Of a stretch of DNA of 64,000 nt, positions 56,999 to 64,000 are shown in pieces. Origin of the DNA: Microthyrium microscopicum (Eukaryota; Ascomycota; Dothideomycetes; Microthyriales; Microthyriaceae); NCBI GenBank assembly GCA_010405405.1, contig MU004236.1, forward strand, positions 446,576 through 510,575, read 5' to 3'. Every line of letters starts with the position of its first letter. Within the stretch, counting starts at the first letter, position 1. The translations under genes were made by a program, and so were the position numbers. The notes beneath the pieces are model-generated. The model did no database searches, was not told where the DNA came from, and saw only the letters and a list, made by a program, of their open reading frames with translations.

Positions 56999-58696
56999 AT
57001 GGCCACGACACTGTAAAGTTTCTGGATAATTATTGAGAAATGTTTATTCTAACGCTCGTCTAGGCCCTATATTCGATTGAATGGCGAAGGCAGATGGGGC
57101 GACAGAATCATTGCTGTCAGGGTGAAGTCCACTACCGAGAATCCGCGATTTCAAGATTGTAAAGGCAAAGACGTCTTCTTTCTCGTTGACGACAAACCCT
57201 GGATCGGCATTGAAGCCCCGGATATTCTGGGCAGAACAATCCACTATGCTTATCAGGACTTCAAGATGCATCCCGAGGACTTTGAATGGGCTTCGGGATT
57301 TCAGCCAAAGATGCATATGCTCCGGCGTGGTGGTCCCATTACGCTCGCAGATCAAACCAACCACATGAAGTTCTTGAGAGACCAATTTCAAGTCATATTG
57401 GGTCGTCGATTCTACATCGCCGACCCGTCCCCCAAACCCATTCATACAGCGTCGTCGCACGGCACTGAAACAGACGGTCCACGCAGCGGGCAGGTCGAAC
57501 TACCCATACCTCGCATTAAGCCCCCCATCATGACAACACCAGTCCCAACTAGTCAACCTGTGATGCCCAATGTGGTTGCACAGGCAGCAAACTATTTGCA
57601 GACTTCGTTGTCTGGCCCGTCTTCAGCTCCGGATCATGCGAACAACCAACATTGCGAGGCTATTGCGCTGTTCAAGCGACTTATGCGAGGTGAGCATTTA
57701 TCATACCCTCAAATTGAAAAGGCCCTGAAATGGATGCTGCTGGTCCATCGTGGCTATGACATAACCGTTACCTCTGAGGACATACTGTTCGTTGTCTTCC
57801 AAATTCAGTTCAACATTTTCACTCCGGACACATACCTGTCGCCAGCTTTGCAAGAGAGAATCATAAAGGCTATGCATCGACGACAGGCGCAACGTTTTCC
57901 GTCACAGCAAGCTCCCCTTCAACGGGCTCCTCTTCAACAAATACTTGTTCATCAACCTCCTGTTCAGCAGGCTCCTGTTCAAGACGCATTTGTCCAACGA
58001 CCTCCCTTTCAACAAGCTCGTGCTAAACAAGCTTCTGTTCAACAAACTCCTGGTCAATTTTTGCCTGCGGAACAACTTCATGGACATCAGGTTCCTAAAC
58101 AGCAATACCCTGCACAACAGCTTCCTGCACAAGACCTTCAATCGTTCTTAGCTGGCCACCGGCCTATCGCCCCTCAACCCTTATCTTCTATCACTCCGAT
58201 ACCAGTGCTGCAGAACCCTATTGTCATTGCCTCCACTTCTTCTCCAGAAGAACAGGAAAATGAAGAGGTGGATGACTCATCTATCATTCTGATTTCCGAG
58301 AAGAGTGCAAGTGACAAGACTGTCAACAGGACCAATAGTGGAATTCATGTCTGCTCATATTGCGGAAAGAGGTTTAGTCGTCCCTGCGATTTTACCAAGC
58401 ACGAAAAGCAACACACTCGTCCTTTCAAATGCCCGGAAATCGATTGTCAGTACCATGAGGTCGGATGGCCAACACTACAAGAACTTAATCGACACATCAA
58501 TGACAAGCACTCTCCCACCCCAAAACTGGTCTCCTGTCAGTTCGAGGGCTGTTCGTTCTCTAGCACGCGAGAATCTAACATGAAATACCACATGGAACAA
58601 AAACACAACTGGACTTATGTTCGTGCCAGGGGCCATGGAAGCTTGAAGAAGAGAAAGCAAGACGAGGTTGACTTTGACAATGATGGAGAACACTGA
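56999..58696 (+). CDS. C2H2 zinc-finger protein with Gln/Pro repeat tract
   Basis: Two exons: 56999-57012 (ATG GCC ACG ACA CT) and 57064-58696, giving 548 residues from MATTLPYIRLNGEGRWGDRI. The long open frame alone has only a TTG start; the 14-base first exon with a TTCTAAC branch and TCTAG acceptor supplies the ATG. Residues 15-130 form an unrecognised globular part (FFLVDDKPWIGIEAPDILGR). A tract of about 80 residues (coding about 57900-58140) is built of degenerate QQAPLQ/QQAPVQ-type units. The C-terminus has three finger-like modules: CSYCGKRFSRPCDFTKHEKQ with its His, CPEIDCQYHEVGWPTLQELN with paired His, and CQFEGCSFSSTRESNMKYHM with paired His. The layout suggests a nuclear, sequence-specific regulator, possibly of neighbouring accessory genes. 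No target can be named. Confidence 0.8.
57900..58140 (+). repeat. Degenerate short tandem repeat coding Q-Q-A-P-[LV]-Q units
   Basis: Repeats of about 15-18 bp built on CAACAAGCTCCT-like text are scattered in register within the C2H2 gene. They give Gln/Pro/Ala/Val-rich hexapeptides. The copies vary, so the tract is old or under mixed selection. Confidence 0.7.
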
Positions 58697-59001
58697 CTGT
58701 TCACTCAAATACACAGGTGTGGTAGCATCAAGTGCCTTGATGCTACTTTGACAACAAAAAGTTAGCTTGTTTTTTCAATGTAGATATTCAAACCACACGC
58801 ACTCATGAAGGCTTGAGCAGCTCTATTGAACTTTCTATACTTCCCTTTGATTTCCTTTACTCAGTCGCCTAATCAGCTCTAGAGATCCGATCCCCTATTC
58901 AATCAGCTGGTTCGTCGCCGCTCTGCGCTCATGTCTTCCACTATTGTCTTGACTGCTTGCTGGCACTCCCCAGCGTTCGGCAGATCGTCCGTTGAACCAT
59001 A
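58697..59001. other. Intergenic stretch, no supported gene
   Basis: About 300 bp of 3' flank after the C2H2 gene. A 13-base text GTAGCATCAAGTG and its near inverse GATGCTACTTTGAC lie close together at about 58721-58752 and could form a small hairpin near the transcript end. Confidence 0.35.
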
Positions 59002-59349
59002 TTAATTGGTACGAACACAATTGAAGAAGTTAATGTAGTCGATGTTTTGACTGTTCAAGCCACGCGCAATGCGTTCAGCAACCATTATTAACATGTTAGC
59101 AGACTTATCGTTTTTCCTTGGGCAGCGTAACTTTGTAGCTTGCGATGAGCTGATCAGCGAACAGTCATAGAGGCGCCCCAGCAAGCCCGTGGAATGCAAC
59201 AGGTCGAGATATTCGTATGGATGGACGAGGTCAACATGCCCGAGGATGACACGAAGAAACACAATTGATTGGGGGACTAAAACAAGCAGGTCGGTGAGCA
59301 GTCGGTCAACCATATATCTGCTGAGATGTGCATTTATGAAAGTATTCAA
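59002..59349 (-). CDS. Possible small hypothetical protein or gene fragment
   Basis: An open frame of 115 codons with protein-like composition: a hydrophobic-helical start (SRYMVDRLLTDLLVLVPQSI, then VFLRVILGHVDLVHPYEYLD) and a more polar end. The frame is open upstream for about ten more codons (CGKALHPGLN) without a clear start. I do not recognise it. In this neighbourhood of decayed genes it may be the tail of one. It is reported at low confidence. Confidence 0.25.
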   Translation of the reverse strand: MNTFINAHLSRYMVDRLLTDLLVLVPQSIVFLRVILGHVDLVHPYEYLDLLHSTGLLGRLYDCSLISSSQATKLRCPRKNDKSANMLIMVAERIARGLNSQNIDYINFFNCVRTN

Positions 59350-59904
59350 GCCCGGATGCAGTGCTTTCCCGCAGTGATTGGGTATTCAATACTTGTTATA
59401 CACAAAGATACTTGATAATTGCGTTGATATGCCACCCAATTCAATTGCTTACTGCTTTTGATCGACTTACTATACAAATATGCCACTTTTAGTTTTCAGG
59501 GTTTGCAAAGTCATGGCAAACGTCGTAAATGTCCCTGGTCGATTAGAAATTTGTACAAGATCGAGTTTTTGAATTTGATGTATCACAATATACAGCTTGT
59601 CAGCGCCACAATTATAGCCAGTAAAACCTAATGTTTAAGCTTCACCATATGGAATATCCGTCCAAGTCATATAGACTGTCCATATCTTGCCCCGAATGAT
59701 TCTGATATCATGAAAAATATCTTTGGTGTTACAAGCAGGCAGCAGCCTCTCCTAGTTCCGTTTCAGGAGCTTCCATTGCTGGTCACTTGGGAAACGCACA
59801 GAATCTCCAACACACTCTAGATCGTCAAAGTTGGTCTCCGACTCTACTGTCCTGAGCAAATATCTCAATCAATCATCTCTCGCTCTCCCACAAACCAGCC
59901 GGCT
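59350..59904. other. Intergenic stretch, no supported gene
   Basis: About 550 AT-rich bases upstream of the MSTRGLIG pseudogene. Nothing recognised. Confidence 0.35.
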
Positions 59905-60569
59905 ATGTCCACCCGTGGTCTCATTGGCTTTCGCCGTCAAGGACAACGCAAAGCAACCTACAACCATTTCGATTCTTATCCAAGAGGCCTCGGCCGCGAC
60001 ATTTCACAGTGGGTTAACAGCCTTACTCCGGAATAGATTCAAAAAATGTTGGAGCGGGTCGGGATGATCACATACCTAAGGTGGATGAGGAAAGCACGCC
60101 CGACGACGACATTCAAAAGAAATACACTGATCTTGGATACCGCCACGAACGAGTCGGCAAACAGACAGCAAGCGATTGGTTTGACTTACTGTATCGGACT
60201 CAAGGAGCAGCAATGTTGCCAGAGGTTCTCGAGGGTCGACTGTTGCATTTGACCGAAAAAACAAGCTTCCTTCAGAACGAAATTTTCTGCGAATGGGCTT
60301 ATTTCATCAATCATGTATGTGAGGATGCTTCATTCTTGGAAATTTCTAGCTGACTGCAGACACAGGAAAACAAGGAAATCAAGGTGTGGAAATCTGGCAA
60401 AATGCTCGACAAGGGAATCAAGTTCGCAGACTTCAATGAGGAGTGCATCCAGCGCCCTCAAAAAATCCGAAAAATCCTGGCTCGGCGAGAAGTGAGTTAT
60501 GTGCGCTTTGAGCAAGACATTGTTCCTCAAAAGCTAGTCGTCGGCGACATGACTTACTGGAAGGTTTGA
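59905..60569 (+). pseudogene. Nearly intact small fungal protein gene (MSTRGLIGFRR family) with nonsense and frameshift
   Basis: The start MSTRGLIGFRRQGQRKATYN and the next part HFDSYPRGLGRDISQWVNSL match a conserved small fungal family of unknown function whose members begin M-x-T-R-G-L-I-G-F-R. Codon 44 is TAG (60034-60036) in SLTPE*IQKMLE, where Gln is expected. About 40 bases later the frame slips by one base near 60070-60081. It then continues as VDEESTPDDDIQKKYTDLGY, WFDLLYRTQGAAMLPEVLEG and FLQNEIFCEWAYFINH. A good intron (GTATGT at 60316 to a CACAG acceptor before 60367) joins to ENKEIKVWKSGKMLDKGIKF, and the end is VVGDMTYWKV with TGA at 60569. Everything else is well kept, so inactivation looks recent. 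The frameshift could be a sequencing error; the stop is a clean base change. Confidence 0.8.
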
Positions 60570-61198
60570 TACTCCTTCATGGTTAGCCTACCTTGGGACT
60601 AACCTGCGTCGGTTGAAACAGCATCAAGGTCCCTAAGTATAGATTTATTGAACAGAAACAATGCTTTGAATTCGGGCTCGGAGGGAAACTTTAGACGAGT
60701 TGAGCCACATCCAATCATCCATTGTTTTTATATTAAATCTTACTCACTTCAACTTTCCATTGACATGAGATACTTCACTAGCAGGCATTCACGACCCTCT
60801 GAAAACATTGTTTGGTGCATTTACGTTAGCTAACGGGCAGCTCCTTAAGAGGTTCATTTGATCGAGTAGCTTATACCTGGTTGAGTGTGCTCTGTTGACG
60901 AAAAGTATAGTGAGAGGCTTTCTCGGTGGGAAACATGCAGCGAATAGAGCATTCGACCAATGAGTTCTCAAGCCCTTATACTTTCAAAGCTGATGATATT
61001 CAATATACAGACTGATGACTCTATCTACATGTGCTTGTTATGCTGGATGTCATTCATTGAGTCTGCCGAAACTAAGCACATTGCAATATATTCATACAAA
61101 TATAAAGGGATGCCGGATTCACTGCAATGCATTTGTTCATAACTTATCATTCTAGTCCTTCTTTGCCCTAATTCTTGTTCTGAGATACATCGGTCATT
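60570..61198. other. Intergenic stretch, no supported gene
   Basis: About 630 bp, AT-rich. Small frames only. It includes the presumed promoter of the HD-domain pseudogene. Confidence 0.4.
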
Positions 61199-62097
61199 AT
61201 AAAGTCTTCGAACTATATCTTCGCATTGCTAGGTATTTCTAGCCTTGCTTATAGCCTACCAAAAGACAAGCCAAAGAAAACGATCGCTGGAGTCACTGTC
61301 TTGGATACCCCTATTATTCAGGATGCCAAAGCTTTGGCTCTATCCACCGTTGGTAAGTCCGGAGGGTCCAGTGACTTTACTGCTTGTCGAATCTGCTTAC
61401 AGTACAAATCACTATGAATCAGAAATATACCTTCTTAACAAGTCGGTATTCACGCTGACTTATGGCAGACCAGACCAGTTTCAACCATGTCATGCGCTCA
61501 TGGCTCCTCGGTGCTCTTGTCATATCCAAGAACGACACTCTGTCCGCCAAACTGGATCACGAAGCCGTCGCACTCGGCATCATCTTGCACGATCTCGGTT
61601 TAGACGAACATCCGAACTCTCTTATCACTAGCAAAGACCGTCGTTTCGAAGTAGACGCCGCGATCGCAGCTCGAAATTTCATCCGCTCTCACTCAGACAG
61701 CAAAAACTGGGATGAGCGTCGAGTAGATCTTGTCTGGGATAGCATTGCACTAACATATGGAGCCATTGATTGCAAAATACAAACAACTGGAAGTCCAAAT
61801 GGTAGCAATGGGCTATGAGATGGGCGAAATGGGACCTGGGGATGGTGTATCGGCCAAGGAGCACGAAGCTGTTCTCAAAGAGTTTCCTGTTCTCGATTTT
61901 GATGAATGGACTAAGAAGAAGCTTACCTGGATTTGTACTACAAAGCCTGCTACGACATATGGTATGTTTAACACCGCTGGACAGAGAATCCCGCATTAAC
62001 ATTGCTAGATACCTGGCAGCAATCTTTTGGAGAGACGTATGTCGCCAACTACAGTGCTAAAGGCCATCGAATGACCGATCACCTTGCCCATAAATGA
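61199..62097 (+). pseudogene. HD-domain protein, cyanamide hydratase-like, start codon lost and frame broken
   Basis: Readable exons: 61199-61352, 61469 to about 61800 and on to 61961, then 62010-62097. The first exon is ATA followed by KSSNYIFALLGISSLAYSLP, a good signal peptide lacking only an ATG. Next come VLDTPIIQDAKALALSTV, the spliced DQTSFNHVMRSWLLGALVIS and LDHEAVALGIILHDLGLDEH, which carries the HD metal-binding pair of Ddi2/cyanamide hydratase-like enzymes. After VDLVWDSIAL, near 61750-61755, the frame shifts by one base and continues as KYKQLEVQMVAMGYEMGEMG, VLKEFPVLDFDEWTKKKLTW and, after a GTATGT intron, DTWQQSFGETYVANYSAKGH. Family members hydrate small nitriles or act on unknown substrates; a secreted version is unusual. 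An upstream exon with a real ATG could rescue the start but not the shift. Confidence 0.75.
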
Positions 62098-62299
62098 AAT
62101 CAACTGCATGAGAAACATCTCAGTGACATGGCAAGTTTGGTTTGAGCTGGGAAAACAAGCGACATTGGATCATGATTCTGGCTCTGGAAAGGAGATATCT
62201 CCATGTAAATTGCTTTCGTAAGGAATGAGCTATTTGACTAGAATTTAGTGCCTCTCATGCTTGTTCTAAACACACTCCATACTACCAAGTGTTCTCCTT
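62098..62299. other. Convergent 3' flank
   Basis: About 200 bp between the HD pseudogene end and the regulator stop; nothing recognised. Confidence 0.35.
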
Positions 62300-64000
62300 T
62301 TAACCCGAAAAGGGACAGTGTATCGTTGGACTATCGGTAACATTCATGTCAAGATCCTGGAGAAGTAAGGACTCGAACACTGCAGAGTCAAGCGTTTGAT
62401 TTGACCATTGGTTTGACCATTGGTCTGACCGTTGATTTGACCAGTGGTCGTTTTTCCTGAGAGATCCGTCCATAACAGGGCAAAGAGAAGCAACATAACG
62501 GTACTGATTCCAGTGTTCAGTAGTTTCAAGGTTATGGGACTGCAGTTGTTTTGACATCCTTTCGTATTTGTTTCGAACCACATCAAGAACTGAGTCAAAC
62601 AGATAATAGATATCTGGTGCGCTATTGGCATCTGCCGTTGTTGACGATAGTTTGCTCAAATGGGCTTGGATACTCTCCAAGTATGGCCCAAAAGAGGCGA
62701 GATCTGTGACACTTAGGGGATTCGGGTTCGGGTTCTCAAGGGCCCAAGTAAGAAGCTGGAAGACCGAAATGATGCCTCTGATAAGCAAGTTCCAATCAAT
62801 GGCTGAGAATTCATGATAGACCTCGTCATTAATTTCCATGAAAGCGCTAAAAAGGGACTTGAGTGCGCGACAACTTCTAGCCAAGTCGTCTTGGGGTTCT
62901 TGTGAGTCTAGAGTGCTCATAATTGATATGCGAGTCGACACAAATTGCTTCAAAAGCCGAATGTGTGCTTTGGTTGTTAGCAAGGTTCGGAAGAAGTGAA
63001 GTCTACTGACCCATTCGTTGCAACTCTGGCTTCAGCGATTGCGTTAACTCTGACAGTCGTGTTTGTAGATCAGGGGCGGAGGAAAAGGTTTGAGTGCATC
63101 CAGTGGTTTCGAAATCTATAAGACGAAGTGTTGCCAGAACAGAGGCTGAGGTCTGCGTTTGCGATATTTCTATTAAGCAGGACTCTAGATAGGGAGTCCA
63201 ACATAAAGCTGCTGGCCTTACGGGCGGAAGAGAATAACTGAGTAAGTTAGGATACGGTTCTCCTTGATGCAAGAGTGACTGACGTGCTGCAAAGACAGAA
63301 GCAGCCCAAATACGCCAATTTTATAGCCAGACTCTCTGCCTCTGATCTTGAATCAAAAGAGTCTGGCGGAGAGTCATATCCGAGATCTTTGACCATATTT
63401 GCTGCAATTGCCAGCATATTGAATAGCCGGCCCTTCCGAGGGCTCAGATGAAGAGGAAACCTTTGCACGCATTAGTCGTTAGACACCAAAATACAAGAAG
63501 TGTATCCAACCAAGCGAGATAGATCAAGAGGCCTTGCAGGACATCGAGCGATCCTTCTGAACTGACTAAAACTTTCTCATTGACTGCTCTTCGGAACTCG
63601 ATGTCCAGTCTTTTCTGGACATCACTTTTGTTTGCTGACATGGCGCATAGTATGGCGAGTGTTAAAAATGGACGACTACGGAGCATAGCAGTCAAGTCCA
63701 AATCTCCCGATAATGGTACGAATGGGAAGTGATCTTCTCGCTCCTTAAAAATGGCTAGATAGGCTGTTGCTTCATTGCGATTCAGTCTAGGAAGAGATTG
63801 AGATGCATCTTCTTTTCCATGCTTAGATTCTCTGCTTGGTGCTGCAATTGATCCATTTTCTGAGCATTGCATCCAAGATTCAGGGAAATGTCGCATCAAC
63901 ATTGAATCGTGATTCTGCGCGAGAGAGAGCAAGATTTGTTTTTGACCTTTCTTCAATTCTAATATTGAGTTGAAGAATCCAGACACCACATCGGTATGGT
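62300..64000 (-). CDS. Fungal-specific (Zn-cluster type) transcription factor, C-terminal part; 5' end outside window
   Basis: Exons: 64000-63511 (continuing beyond the window), 63460-63284, 63237-63011 and 62967-62300; all joins keep frame. About 520 residues are visible. The frame is open to the window edge, so the N-terminus, where a Zn2Cys6 DNA-binding domain would lie, is not seen. The visible part matches the fungal transcription factor middle region: LNRNEATAYLAIFKEREDHF then PFVPL, LRSRPFLTLAILCAMSANKS, VLQGLLIYLAWFPLHLSPRK and LFNMLAIAANMVKDLGYD. The conserved Cys-Ser-Arg turn of the family is altered (here CLCSTYSLPPVRPAALCWTP). The C-terminus contains repeated WSNQ units encoded by a 12-bp tandem repeat. 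Such regulators often control nearby accessory or secondary-metabolism genes. Its own target is unknown. Confidence 0.8.
62400..62450. repeat. 12-bp tandem repeat, about four copies, in coding sequence
   Basis: Plus-strand units TTTGACCATTGG (twice), TCTGACCGTTGA and TTTGACCAGTGG follow head to tail. On the coding strand they give WSNQ / RSDQ / WSNQ / WSNQ. The repeat keeps frame, so copy-number change would lengthen the protein in four-residue steps. Confidence 0.85.

Noticed and set aside
54763-64000. Intact secondary-metabolite gene cluster around the P450
   Set aside because: No polyketide synthase, peptide synthetase, terpene cyclase or prenyltransferase is present. The neighbours are regulators and pseudogenes, so a cluster claim is not supported inside the window.

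Overview
The window is nuclear DNA from a filamentous ascomycete (Pezizomycotina). Genes are split by short introns of about 45-100 bp with GTATGT/GTAAGT donors and CTAAC/CTGAC branch points. The gene set is typical of that group: Mus7/MMS22, UvsD/ATRIP, exocyst Sec6, a peroxisomal SKL-ended isomerase, HSPA12-like Hsp70, a Dal5-type transporter, and F-box and Zn-cluster proteins. The exact class cannot be fixed by eye. All exon joins below were read from splice signals and frame continuity, without transcript data.

Layout. 0-5 kb: exocyst SEC6 (minus strand, cut by the window start), mitochondrial ribosomal protein uL30m and a membrane-anchored HSL-type esterase. 6-7 kb: relic of a secreted M28 aminopeptidase. 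7.5-10.6 kb: a coiled-coil protein of unknown function and a METTL7-like methyltransferase. 11.4-30 kb is a dense housekeeping block: Mus7/MMS22 (replication-fork repair), a BET double-bromodomain protein, a Utp12-domain ribosome biogenesis protein, acetylornithine aminotransferase, proteasome alpha2 and a RING-CH membrane ubiquitin ligase. 30.5-30.9 kb: a small MITE-like element. 31-49 kb: HSPA12-like Hsp70, Dal5-family MFS transporter, MAPKBP1/WDR62-like WD40 scaffold, secreted concanavalin-A-like lectin, peroxisomal enoyl-CoA isomerase/hydratase, UvsD/ATRIP and CDP-DAG synthase CDS1.

49-64 kb is accessory in character: a single-pass membrane protein, a BTB-like protein with a probable GC-AG intron, a CYP7/CYP8-like P450, a C2H2 zinc-finger protein with a Gln/Pro repeat tract, and a Zn-cluster-type regulator cut by the window end. 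Between them lie three genes I can still read but which carry disabling changes: an F-box-like/TPR gene, a small protein beginning MSTRGLIGFRR, and a secreted HD-domain (cyanamide hydratase-like) protein. Several lesions are CAG/CAA to TAG/TAA or ATG to ATA, which is the CpA-to-TpA direction of repeat-induced point mutation (RIP), though other frameshifts and deletions are present too.

Combined roles: two checkpoint/fork-repair genes (Mus7/MMS22 and ATRIP) sit about 26 kb apart. The rest are independent housekeeping genes rather than a pathway. I saw no rRNA, tRNA, CRISPR array or intact autonomous transposon.
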